Source: Cordia subcordata (lineage: Eukaryota > Streptophyta > Magnoliopsida > Boraginales > Cordiaceae). Taken from it: a stretch of DNA of 64,000 nucleotides. Positions within the stretch are counted from its first letter, which is position 1; each line of letters opens with the position of its first letter. Of the stretch, positions 54,109 through 64,000 are shown one piece after another. The notes under the pieces were generated by a model that saw only the letters and a list, made by a program, of their open reading frames with translations, was not told where the DNA came from and did not search any database. The stretch spans positions 1,158,501 through 1,222,500 of the forward strand of contig JAPTOF010000003.1 of NCBI GenBank assembly GCA_028554755.1. The letters run 5' to 3'. Made by a program: the position numbers and the translations under genes.

Positions 54109-54846
54109 AAAACTAGTTTGGCCCCCTCAATTCTTTTTTTGTTTGCTTGCTTGTGTTATCTTGGATTCCAAACAATATATTAATTATCAAATAGAAATAT
54201 CATTGTTTCTAATTTATTTATTTAATCTTTTATTTCAAACTTAACACATTAATCATTAACAAGAAATCTCATTGTGTCTAATTTCTTTATTTTTTTGGTA
54301 AGATAATTTTATGTAGAATTTTTTCTTAATATTCTTTTTGTTTTTTTTTATCGTTAGTAGGTGAACCTTTCACCAATATAATGACTAAGGATAATTTATT
54401 TAAATATTTGTTGTAATATCTTTTTATGAAGATATACTCCTTTTTCTCTTAAGTGTTTGGATTTTTTGAAATGATAACTTTTTTAAAAGTTACTTTTTTG
54501 AAGTGATATAAAAAGTTTTTCGTTTATCAGTCAATTGAAATGGGTCCTTAGAACCTTTAGGGACATTTTGAAGGGCATGATATTATGTGTTTTTCCACCA
54601 TAATTTTCAAAAAGATAAATTTATTTTCATAAAAGAAAAATAATTGTCACATTCATGTAAATAAGAAATGATTTATTTTTATTTAGACGAGTCCAATTCA
54701 TTAACTCAATTACTTAACTTTCCTTTAGACATCTTACTTTTTCACTACATAATTCTTTTTTTTTTTTTAATTCAGATTTCATTCACCAGATATACAAATG
54801 CAAACCTTTTAATGCTGCCTTTATTTATCAATCTAATAATGTACAG

Positions 54847-55782
54847 GTCACTCGTCTGGTATGCGGTGGCTTCATTTTTGCATTACGACTTAACCATACC
54901 ATGAGTGATGCTCCTGGACTCGCACAATTCATGAAGGCTGTGGGCGGAATAGCACGAGGTGCAATGAAACCATCTGTCCCACCTGTGTGGCAAAGGGTGC
55001 TACTTAGTGCTAAAGATCCACCAAGAGCAACATGTAGGCACCATGATTTTGAAGAAGCACCAGACACTAACAACAGGCCAACTACAACTATCTCATGCAA
55101 TCCTATGGTTCTCCAATCTTTCTTCTTTAGCCTTGCTGAGATGTCTGCCCTTCGAAGCCTTCTCCCTCCCCGTTTGGGCAATTGCACGAAATTCGAGCTG
55201 CTGACAGCATGCTTATGGCGCTGCCGCACCATCGCTGTATCATCTCACCCGAGTGAAGAGGTACGCGTACTGTGTATCGTTAATGCACGTAAGAAATTCA
55301 ATCCTCCCTTGCCTGTTGGATACTACGGCAACACTTTTGCAATTCTGGTGGCATTATCAACCGCTGGAGAGTTAAGTCGAAGTCCTTTGGGGTATGCAGT
55401 GGAACTTGTTCTAAAGGCTAAATCAATTGTGACAGAAGAATACATGAAATCGTTCGCAGACCTTATGGGGATTAATGGACGACCTTACTTTACGGTGGTG
55501 AGGACGTGAGCAGTTTTTTATGTTACACATGCTGGACTTGGGGATGTGGACTTTGGATGGGGCAGGCCAGTTTTTGCTGGACCAGCCAATGCCACTCCTG
55601 AGCTACTAAGCTTTTACATACCATATGAAAACAAGAAAGGCGAGAGAGGAATTTTGGTTCCTGTTTACTTGCCTGCTCCTGCCATGGAAAGATTCAAGAG
55701 GGAGCTTCAAAGCATACTGAATAAGGATGCTTTACTAGGCACTGATGGAAAATGCTCTACCTTTTTCAGAGCTACACTGTGA
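54847..55782 (+). pseudogene. BAHD acyltransferase copy D, exon 2 (one nonsense codon)
   Basis: It starts [21 protein letters not shown], with HXXXD intact, and stays in one frame through the C-rich tract ([20 protein letters not shown]). At 55507-55509 a TGA replaces the TAC found in copies A and C (VVRT-stop versus MWTYIVSD). The same frame continues after it for 91 codons through DFGWGRPVFAGPANATPELL and PAPAMERFKRELQSILNK to the stop at 55780-55782. AATAAA follows near 55836. The stop lies 12 codons before DFGWG. Confidence 0.92.
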
Positions 55783-56045
55783 AGTTCTTGTTCCAATTAT
55801 ATGCCTTGGTGTATATGAAGTTTTCATTAAGAACAAATAAAGCCACGAAGCTTGTATTTCGCAATGTGACGTTCCCTATCGGCTTGAGAAGTTTGTGTAT
55901 TTTATAGGTGGATACTACTGAGCATAATTAATAACTCAGAACTAATCTTTTTTGACTAGCCGATTTGAAACATATAGTTGCCTGTAATAGTAATTTTACT
56001 CATAAGCTTATATCTTTGCATTCAAAGATCTGACAGATGTATTTA
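55783..56045 (+). other. Copy D 3' UTR and flank
   Basis: It is shared with copy B (25240-25500) and includes TACTGAGCATAATTAATAAC. No gene is seen. Confidence 0.65.
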
Positions 56046-56059
56046 CATCTTAGGCTATA

Positions 56060-56455
56060 AGATTTTAACTATAAATATTTAGCACAATCAACATCTTTAG
56101 CATTCAAGAGATATACAGTACAATTAAAATCTTTAGCCCAAAACTCTTACAACATTCCTTTGGTTTTCAACATGTTTCGTGTCATCTCAAGAATCAATCT
56201 ATTTTTCTTTTCAATAATTACATTCTGTTGAGAAGATTGAGGAATTGTCAAAGAGCATCAAATACTATGATCTTTGCAAATTCTTTCAAATTCTTTTTAT
56301 GTGAATTCTCCACCTCTATCAGATCTAGTAACTTTTATCTTATAGCCATTTTCCTTTTCAACAAAAACCTTAAATATCTTGAACTTACCGAAAGTTTCAA
56401 AATTTTGTTTTTTAAAAGTAGACCCAACTTCTATGGCTGTAGTTATCAATGAAAA
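56060..56455 (-). pseudogene. Copia integrase fragment
   Basis: The minus strand reads FETFGKFKIFKVFVEKENGY then KIKVTRSDRGGEFT, the part of the Copia integrase core around the second catalytic Asp. Broken frames further left match the following QQNGVVERKNR-type and LEMTRNMLK region. It is cut on its upstream side by the gypsy LTR at 56456. Confidence 0.8.
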
Positions 56456-56668
56456 TGTTGGGATATAGCCTATATTCTGAATAGGCAGCATAGATCCTAG
56501 TAGCCAAATTTAAAAACCTATCATATTTGGAGTCTTACCTTATTTGTTCTCCTACCATATCTCTAGTCTTAACATATTTGGAATAATACCCTTTTCTCAC
56601 CACGTACTCTATTTAAATTCACAAGGCAAGAATTGGTATTTTATTTTTGGTGGTTTCGACGCCCATCA
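56456..56668 (+). repeat. Gypsy 5' LTR (213 bp)
   Basis: It begins TGTTGGGATATAGCC and ends TTCGACGCCCATCA, just before AATTTTGGCGCC. TATTTAAAT at 56610-56618 is a plausible TATA box. From 56603 on, the LTR sequence is part of the tandemly repeated unit. Confidence 0.78.
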
Positions 56669-58951
56669 AATTTTGGCGCCATTGCTGGGAATTGGTACTA
56701 AAAATTTTTTCTTTTTTATGACCAGGTCAGATCATAAAAGTGAGTTGCATTTTGATCCAGAGATTGAAAAGACTGCAAAGAGCTTGAAAAGAAGCAAAGT
56801 TGTGGAAACAACTTGAGAGACAAGCTAAAACATCACAATCTTTGTCCAAATCATTCGGTGAATTTGAAAAAGAAGAGAAGATGGCCAAAAATAATCACGT
56901 ACTCTATTTAAATTCACAAGGCAAGAATTGGTATTTTATTTTTGGTGGTTTCGACGCCCATCAAATTTTGGCGCCATTGCTGGGAATTGGTACTAAAAAT
57001 TTTTTCTTTTTTATGACCAGGTCAGATCATAAAAGTGAGTTGCATTTTGATCCAGAGATTGAAAAGACTGCAAAGAGCTTGAAAAGAAGCAAAGTTGTGG
57101 AAACAACTTGAGAGACAAGCTAAAACATCACAATCTTTGTCCAAATCATTGGTGAATTTGAAAAGAAGAGAAGATGGCCAAAAATAATCACGTACTCTAT
57201 TTAAATTCACAAGGCAAGAATTGGTATTTTATTTTTGGTGGTTTCGACGCCCATCAAATTTTGGCGCCATTGCTGGGAATTGGTACTAAAAATTTTTTCT
57301 TTTTTATGACCAGTCGGATCATAAAAGTGAGTTGCATTTTGATCCGTAGATTGAAAAGACTGCAAAGAGCTTGAAAAGAAGCAAAGTTGTGGAAACAACT
57401 TGAGAGACAAGCTAAAACATCACAATCTTTGTCCAAATCATTCGGTGAATTTGAAAAAGAAGAGAAGATGGCCAAAAATAATCACGTACTCTATTTAAAT
57501 TCACAAGGCAAGAATTGGTATTTTATTTTTGGTGGTTTCGACGCCCATCAAATTTTGGCGCCATTGCTGGGAATTGGTACTAAAAATTTTTTCTTTTTTA
57601 TGACCAGGTCAGATCATAAAAGTGAGTTGCATTTTGATCCAGAGATTGAAAAGACGCAAAGAGCTTGAAAAGAAGCAAAGTTGTGGAAACAACTTGAGAG
57701 ACAAGCTAAAACATCACAATCTTTGTCCAAATATTTCTGTTAATTTTAAAAAGAAGATAATATTGCCAAAAATAATCACGTACTCTATTTAAATTCACAA
57801 GGCAAGAATTGGTATTTTATTTTTGGTGGTTTCGACGCCCATCAAATTTTGGCGCCATTGCTGGGAATTGGTACTAAAATTTTTTCTTTTTTATGACCAG
57901 GTCAGATCATAAAAGTGAGTTGCATTTTGATCCGTAGATTGAAAAGACTGCAAAGAGCTTGAAAAGAAGCAAAGTTGTGGAAACAACTTGAGAGACAAGC
58001 TAAAACATCACAATCTTTGTCCAAATCATTCGGTGAATTTGAAAAAGAAGAGAAGATGGCCAAAAATAATCACGTACTCTATTTAAATTCACAAGGCAAG
58101 AATTGGTATTTTATTTTTGGTGGTTTCGACGCCCATCAAATTTTGGCGCCATTCTGGGAATTGGTACTAAAATTTTTCTTTTTATGACCAGTCAGATCAT
58201 AAAAGTGAGTTGCATTTTGATCCAGAGATTGAAAAGACTGCAAAGAGCTTGAAAAGAAGCAAAGTTGTGGAAACAACTTGAGAGACAAGCTAAAACATCA
58301 CAATCTTTGTCCAAATCATTCGGTGAATTTGAAAAAGAAGAGAAGATGGCCAAAAATAATCACGTACTCTATTTAAATTCACAAGGCAAGAATTGGTATT
58401 TTATTTTTGGTGGTTTCGACGCCCATCAAATTTTGGCGCCATTGCTGGGAATTGGTACTAAAAATTTTTTCTTTTTTATGACCAGGTCAGATCATAAAAG
58501 TGAGTTGCATTTTGATCCAGAGATTGAAAAGACTGCAAAGAGCTTGAAAAGAAGCAAAGTTGTGGAAACAACTTGAGAGACAAGCTAAAACATCACAATC
58601 TTTGTCCAAATCATTCGGTGAATTTGAAAAAGAAGAGAAGATGGCCAAAAATAATCACGTACTCTATTTAAATTCACAAGGCAAGAATTGGTATTTTATT
58701 TTTGGTGGTTTCGACGCCCATCAAATTTTGGCGCCATTGCTGGGAATTGGTACTAAAAATTTTTTCTTTTTTATGACCAGGTCAGATCATAAAAGTGAGT
58801 TGCATTTTGATCCAGAGATTGAAAAGACTGCAAAGAGCTTGAAAAGAAGCAAAGTTGTGGAAACAACTTGAGAGACAAGCTAAAACATCACAATCTTTGT
58901 CCAAATCATTCGGTGAATTTGAAAAAGAAGAGAAGATGGCCAAAAATAATA
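56603..58951 (+). repeat. Eight-fold tandem array of the LTR end, PBS and leader (about 294-bp unit)
   Basis: The units begin CGTACTCTATTTAAATTC at 56603, 56898, 57191, 57484, 57779, 58073, 58363 and 58658 (spacing 290-295). Each holds a TATA-like TATTTAAAT, the last 66 bases of the LTR, the PBS TGGCGCCATTGCTGGGAA, the leader and ATGGCCAAAAATAAT, the first codons of gag. The last unit continues into the real gag. Most units are nearly identical; units 4, 6 and the CCGTAGATTG variants in 3 and 5 differ slightly. Each unit also gives an open frame of up to 103 codons starting MWKQLERQAKTSQSLSKSF, which I regard as a by-product. Confidence 0.95.
56674..56691 (+). promoter_or_regulatory. Gypsy primer-binding site (tRNA-Asp-like)
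   Basis: TGGCGCCATTGCTGGGAA lies five bases after the LTR and resembles the TGGCGCCGTTGCCGGGGA site known for Athila/Tat elements. It recurs in every unit of the array. Confidence 0.78.
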
Positions 58952-60614
58952 GAACTTTATGTGAATTAGCTGCTGTCCCTTTGAATCAACCTTCCCTTTG
59001 CATCACTTATCCAAAGCTTAATGTCAATTTCGTACGGAAATAAGGATTAATTCGTCTTTTACCCACTTTTCGTGGGTTGGGGAACAAAGATCTCTATAAA
59101 TATCTCAACAAGTTCCATATAGTTTGTTCAACTATGAGACCCAATGGTATAACAGAGGACCAAATTAAATTAAGAGCGTTTCCTTTTTCCTTCGTACATG
59201 TGGCGAAAGAGGGGTTATTTAATCTTCCATCTGGTTCCATCACTACTTGGGGAGATATGGCTATACCTTTCCTTGACAAATTCTTTCCAACTTCTAGAGC
59301 CATGGTAATTAGGAGGGAAATTTGTGCCATCAAGCAAAGGGATTCGGAGTTGCTTTACGATTATTAGGAGATATTTAACAGACTTTGTGCAAGTTGTCCT
59401 CAACATGAGATTTCTGACCAATCTCTTATCCAATATTTTTATAGAGGATTGTTTCCATTTGAGAGAAGAATGACGGATGCCGTTAGTGGACGAGAAATCG
59501 TCGACAAAACACCTCAAGAGGCTAGAGATTTGATTTCCATCATAGCTGTAAATTCACAACAATTTGGAAATAGATATAAGCCTTCGAGAAGAGTTAATGA
59601 GGTAAGTATTTCTTCTTTTAATTCAAAGTTAACTAACTTCTCTTGTACAAAGTTTGACTGCAGGTGGTGGTGTTCCAATTCAAAAAGTTTGTGGAATTTG
59701 TGCCATGGCGGAACATCTAACTGCCATGTGTCCCACACTTTAAGAAAAGGATCCACAACATGTTAATGCCATTGAAGGGCTTCCTAGTCCACCACAACAA
59801 AGATATGATTCTTTTTCGAATATATACAACCCAGGTTGGAAGGATCACCCAAACTTGAGCTATAGAGCAAGGCCACAAAATTTTAATTGACCAAATTCGC
59901 AATAGTTCTAGCCATGACAAGCCCTACAACTATAGCCCACACCTTCAAGTTCAAGTACTTCTCTTGAGGACATTGTGAAATCTCGTACTCTTAACACTCA
60001 ACAATTTCAACAGGAAATGAGGACAAGTATTGAATTTAGAGACACAAATGAGCCAATTGGCAAGATCTATAGGTAGGTTGAAGTCCCATGGTAAATTACC
60101 TTTTCAAACGGTTGCCAATCCAAAGGAAAATGCATGTGCAATCACTTTGCAAAATGAAAAAAAGCTACTGGACAACCACTGTCAGATTAGGCATGGGCAC
60201 GGAAAGTTGACATCACCTGAACCAGAGAAAGAAATCAAAAAAGAAGGCACAAAACATGATAAAAAAATGGCAGACAGTAATGAAACAGAGCCTAAAAATG
60301 GTACGGAGCTGGTGGTTAAGCCTCATTTCCCCAAAAGATTCGCAAAGTCTAAAAAGGAGAGGGAACAGAAGGAGATTTTCGAGCTTTTCTGCAAGGTAGA
60401 GGTAAATATTCCTTTACTTAATGCAATTAGGAAATTACCTAGAATTGCAAAGTTTCTAAAAGAATTGTGTACTAACAAAAAGAAACTCGTTAGGAATGAA
60501 AGAATCAGTGTGGGGGAGAATATCTCCAACGTGCTTAAAAACAATTTACCTCCGAAATGCAAGGACCAAGGTATGTTTGCTATTTCTTGTCAAATAAGGC
60601 TCTCTAGGTGTTAA
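58937..60614 (+). pseudogene. Gypsy gag (several stops)
   Basis: Gag starts MAKNNRTLCELAAVPLNQPS at 58937, meets a TAA at 59041, then continues in the same sense with NKDLYKYLNKFHIVCSTMRP, LPSGSITTWGDMAIPFLDKF, EICAIKQRDSELLYDY-stop and CASCPQHEISDQSLIQYFY. A CX2CX4HX4C knuckle (CGICAMAEHLTAMC) is near 59695. The 3' part, 60030-60614, has LEKQ-like NLETQMSQLARSIGRLKSHG, QTVANPKENACAITL, LFCKVEVNIPLLNAIRKLP and FLKELCTNKKKLVRNERIS. It is capsid/nucleocapsid in role but not translatable in one piece. Confidence 0.88.
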
Positions 60615-60617
60615 GAA

Positions 60618-61530
60618 AGTTATGTGTGACTTAGGAGCATCCATTAATGTTATGCCTAAGTCCATTTATTTTGCTTTGAATGTAGAACCCTAGAAAGTAG
60701 GACCTTTGAAAAAAATAGGAATTGTTATTCAATTAGCTGATGGGTCTTTGGTTTATCCTGAAGATGTCCTACAAAATGTTTTAGTGTGAGTAAATGATTT
60801 GGTCTTTCCTGTTGATTTTTATGTACTTGATATAGAGAAAGATTTTTCTTCAAAGTCTTGTGAAATTTTGCTAGGCATACCATTCCTTAGTACAACTAGG
60901 ACTAAAATTGATGTGCATAGAGGTATTCTCACTATGGAGTTTGACGGCGACATTGTTAAATTTGATATTTATAATGACATGAAAAATTCTAGTGAGGTGT
61001 CCTGTGCTTTTGCTTTAGAAACAGTTGATGATAATAAGTTAAGTGTTACCTTTTGTGAAAGTCCTACTCTTGAAAAGCCAAAAGAGTTTAAGAAGACTGT
61101 TGAAGGTAGCACTAACTTACAGGAACTAATTGCCAAGTGGAAGAATCAAGGGAAGCCAATGGGAGGAATTCAAAGCCAATTGAATCCACCTATGGTGGAT
61201 AAGAGGGGTGCACATAGGAAGTTACAACCCCAAGAGTTGGAGAAGAAGAAAAGCAATGTATCTAAGAAGGCAAAAATTCGCAAGGAAAAGAAAAAGAGTT
61301 TGCAAGAAAAAGTTATTGATGGAAAACAATGTTTAGTGGGACAAAAAGTTTTATATCATCACTTTGGTTTTAAATTGTTTCCCGATGATCCATGAACTAA
61401 ATAGGTAGGTCCTTTCATTATTACTAAATTGTTTTCTTGTGATGCAGTTGAAGTGAAAGGCTAAGCAATGACAAAGTCATAAAATTTGATGGACATCATT
61501 TGAAGCCTGTCCTAATAGAATTGAGCTAGA
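60618..61530 (+). pseudogene. Gypsy protease joined to integrase C-terminus
   Basis: The protease motif DLGASINVMPKSIYFALN is near 60630. The frame 60799-61395 gives PVDFYVLDIEKDFSSKSCEI, LLGIPFLSTTRTKIDVHRG and ILTMEFDGDIVKFDIYNDM. Where RT should follow, the same frame passes through a basic linker (KKKSNVSKKAKIRKEKKKSL) into VGQKVLYHHFGFKLFPDD and, in broken frame, VGPFIITKLFSCDAVEVKG and GHHLKP, the C-terminal part of a gypsy integrase. Thus RT, RNase H and the integrase core (normally over 2 kb) are deleted. Confidence 0.85.
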
Positions 61531-64000
61531 AAAGCCTCTAGATAAAGCTTAGATGAATTAATTATGTCGAGCCAATGACTTTGAGCAAAGGCGCTAGTGG
61601 GAGGCAACCCACAGAGTTAGAAATTTTAATTTTGAGTTTTCTAGTTAGTTTCCAATTTTTACAACTTCTTTTATAATTTTTTAGGAATTTTTTAATTATT
61701 TTTTATCTTCTTCTTCCTTGAGAATCCTAACTTTGGTCTGAATGTATTCTATGAGAGTTTTAATGTTTACAAATAGGAGTTACATTAGAATTTTGGTGAG
61801 TTTTTGAGCTATTTTCTGAAAAATTGGGCACTGGACATTAAGGCATGCCCACGTAAAGGTACAGGTGTTGTTTAAGGTATATATATATATATATATATAT
61901 ATAAAACCACCCATAATCACCCAATACCCCCGCAAATCCTTCACCACTATTACAAACACTCTCGTGGCAAAGAAAAAAGTAGACAATAGGCCCCACCTTT
62001 TGGTCTCACGTGAAGAACACAAAGCAAAGCCCAGCTTGCCATCCCCGCACCATCAGCGATGGTGCCTATTGTGTTCCTAGCACCATGTGCATACCTTCAA
62101 GGGAAAAAATCACTACATGCATTGAGAAGCCACCCTCCCCAGCCCCCGTTGCTCCCTAACTTGCTCTCTTGTGTTATCGATCTCGGATTCAAAGTGTCCA
62201 ACCTCACATGCTCTGAAATATGATTTTTTGCGAAGTATTTCCTTTTGTTTTTCAGATTTGGTGCAACAAACAAGGTATTTTGAAATCATTTCATTTTTTA
62301 TTTCTTAAAAATTTTTACATGTTGAGATTTTGGAAATTTTGTGCTTCAAGAATATGGTTGATGTGCTTTGTGACTATTTTAGTTGGATTTCTTACTTGGG
62401 GATTGTATATTATGATTACTATAAATTTTGTTAGAAGTTTTATGCAAGAATTAGGCATGTTTATTATGAAAAATACATTTTTAACACCCCGGGCAGATTT
62501 GATTTCAAAGATTTGGGTGTTATTTTGGCCTATAAATCATTGGGGTTAGATGAAAAAAAAATCCTTGACGCATACTTGCATAACTTCTAGACAATTTTTG
62601 AGATGAAAATTGATTTGATTCATGATTGGATTTAATCCACAAGGGGAAGAAAGTGTGTTTCTTTGGTTATGTAGATCAAAGCTCAAAAAAATTTGATGAA
62701 TCTCGTTGAGTACCATGGCCCCACTCGGATGAATGATAGCCGGTTCCGTCACTTTTCGTACTTCTATTAAGGGAAGTCGTCTTGCTTTTTCTTTTCCATA
62801 CCTTTGTTTTATCTTTCTTTTGTTTTGTTGTTTTCTTTTTTTACATATTGAGGACACTGTGTCTGATAAGTATGGGAAGGAATGCTTCATTTTATTCCTT
62901 TATTTTGAGGGTTTTTTTTTTATATTTAGATATGTTTTTGATGTGGTATATTGAGTATTGTGAATATATGTGTTTAGTTAATATTTCTTGGGTCTTTTTT
63001 AAGTCTTCATAGAAAAAAAAAGAAGAAAAAAAGAGAAAAACCAGAAAAATGACAAAAAAAATTTTATTAAGTATTTTGTGAAAATATCTTTTTAGAGTTC
63101 TTTAATGTATTTTGTTTTATGTTTCTTTGAGTTAGAGCCAAACTAGTAAGTCTTTCAAAGCTTTTTTTGTCAAATCGTTTTTCTTTTTACTCAACTTTCT
63201 TCTTTGTGAACTTGGCATCTTTCTTGGAAAAAGTCTAATCCCTATACTTGGGAAACTTGTTTTGGTTGCAACTGTAAGTTAGTACATGCAGTAAATTTAT
63301 ACCCATTATATTTAGTTCCATGATAATCACTTTGAACATGCTGTGCTTGAACCTTGCTTGATCTTAACTTGAGCTTAAAAATATGCATGCGCTTAAATTG
63401 GAGCCCAATGTTTAGTTTGAGTTTGATGGGTACTTGCCTTGATTTATTTTTGTGGTAAAATTATGAAAAAGTGCGTGCCTAGGAAAGTTATGTCAAGGTT
63501 GAGGTCACTCTTGAAAAAGTGCTGAAAGTTCTAAGTGTGAAAAAAGACACATGAATTAAATTAAATTAAATAAGTACCTTCTTACTCTGCTAGTCTTCAA
63601 AAAAAAAAGAAAGAAAAAGAAAAGGGACCATGAGTAGAGCTAAAAGTCACCTAAAATTGTGACCAACTGAGTAACCGAGGAGATTCATCACAAATGTTTG
63701 TCATTGCATAAAAAAGTTGAGTGACATTCTAGGCAAGCCATGAACATTATGTGTGAAAGTGAATGAAAGTAGTTGAAGTGATCCGGCCTTCCGGTAGTTG
63801 GGCCTAAGCATAAACTTGTTTTTTTTAGGAAAATTGCACATCGACGCAGTGTTTTTGATTTCTCTTCTTTGCATTGGCATAATCATACTTGGGTTTAATC
63901 TTTTGTGTGTGCTTTAACTGGTGCGAGGTTGACCACGTCGTTGTATGGTCAAATAAAATCAATTGAAATAGTCAACGACAAAATATAAAAATTTTCCTCT
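61531..64000 (+). other. Gypsy 3' noncoding region
   Basis: It starts with a conserved-looking motif after pol (GTCGAGCCAATGAC, GCGCTAGTGGGAGGCAACC; 61566-61610), seen after pol in many Athila/Tat elements. A TA run lies at 61879-61903, and TATTGAGGACACTGTGTCTG near 62845 resembles another common Athila/Tat motif. Small open frames here (for example 62220-62549) have no recognised homology. No 3' LTR is found before the window ends. Confidence 0.6.

Larger units (their letters stand above)
52590..54846 (+). other. BAHD copy D intron (2.26 kb)
   Basis: It is unlike the introns of A, B and C over most of its length. It holds a GC-richer insertion (52679-53565), a G-rich tandem repeat (53945-54108) and, at about 54440-54720, a stretch resembling the 3' flank of A and C. 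It ends TAATGTACAG before exon 2. Confidence 0.75.
56456..64000 (+). mobile_element. Athila/Tat-like Ty3/Gypsy element, internally deleted, runs off the window
   Basis: The 5' LTR at 56456-56668 (213 bp) is followed by a tRNA-Asp-like PBS, an eight-fold amplified leader, gag, protease, then directly the integrase C-terminus and a long 3' noncoding region. RT, RNase H and the integrase core are absent. Gag and protease wording (LPSGSITTW, EKFFP-like, CGICAMAEHLTAMC, DLGASIN, LLGIPFLSTTRTKIDVHRG) is typical of Athila/Tat elements. The 3' LTR is not reached. It is inserted in a Copia integrase fragment. Confidence 0.88.

Noticed and set aside
56603..58951. CRISPR-like array or a family of eight short protein genes (up to 103 codons each)
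   Set aside because: The units are contiguous copies of 290-295 bases with no unique spacers, and they span an LTR end, a PBS and a gag start. The open frames begin and end inside the leader repeat and have no protein-family resemblance.
62220..62549. Open frame of 109 codons, possible small membrane protein
   Set aside because: It lies in the T-rich 3' noncoding part of the gypsy element. Hydrophobicity follows from TTT/ATT codons, and no family is recognised.

Overview
The window reads as intergenic and gene-cluster DNA from a dicot plant, probably woody. It is AT-rich and dominated by Ty1/Copia and Athila/Tat-type Ty3/Gypsy LTR retrotransposons, MITEs and a truncated LINE. The only host genes recognised belong to the plant BAHD acyltransferase family, in the alcohol acyltransferase / benzyl alcohol benzoyltransferase / methanol anthraniloyltransferase-like group. 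The species cannot be named from the sequence. I see no rRNA or tRNA gene and no CRISPR array.

BAHD cluster, all on + strand. Copy A has exons at 986-1429 and 14167-15095. Copy B keeps only a split exon 2, 22764-25239. Two exon-1 scraps lie at 41259-41355 and 44225-44335. Copy C has exons at 45672-46115 and 46935-47866. Copy D has exons at 52188-52589 and 54847-55782. All four larger copies are broken. A has two stops, a frameshift and 11.9 kb of transposon in its intron. B has lost exon 1, carries a 1.8 kb insertion and has lost the DFGWG block. C has one 1-nt deletion and a duplicated splice acceptor. D has one nonsense codon and a replaced N-terminus. A with its flanks (266-17850, minus insertions) and C with its flanks (44682-50565) are one segmental duplication. 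B and D share a different 3' flank, so the array looks like a duplicated two-gene unit.

Mobile DNA from left to right: Copia-2 (2245-14121, TSD AGATC) sits in the intron of copy A and is itself interrupted by Copia-1 (3487-9063, TSD ATATA). Copia-3 (minus strand, 17858 to about 22054) is fused to the intron of copy B. An old Copia fragment (26000-29709) is interrupted by the gag-protease-only Copia-4 (26402-28779). Copia-5 (about 30467-36122), which has lost its integrase, sits in an unusual 21-bp-period repeat field (30230-30440 and 36123-38430). A 2.0 kb tandem duplication at 40200-44666 holds MITEs and the exon-1 scraps. A 1.35 kb near-perfect fold-back lies at 50215-51568. A gypsy element with deleted RT, RNase H and integrase core starts at 56456 and runs off the right edge. 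Its LTR-end/PBS/leader segment is tandemly amplified eight times (56603-58951).

Most notable observations: (1) Copia-2 and Copia-5 lack a tRNA-type primer-binding site. The sequence just after each 5' LTR is instead complementary to a stretch inside the same LTR, and the pairing partners differ in a compensating way between the two elements, which is compatible with self-priming. (2) The eight-fold gypsy promoter-PBS-leader array. (3) Three or more elements that independently kept Gag/protease but lost the middle of Pol. (4) Two different 1-nt deletions in the same C-rich tract of paralogous BAHD genes.
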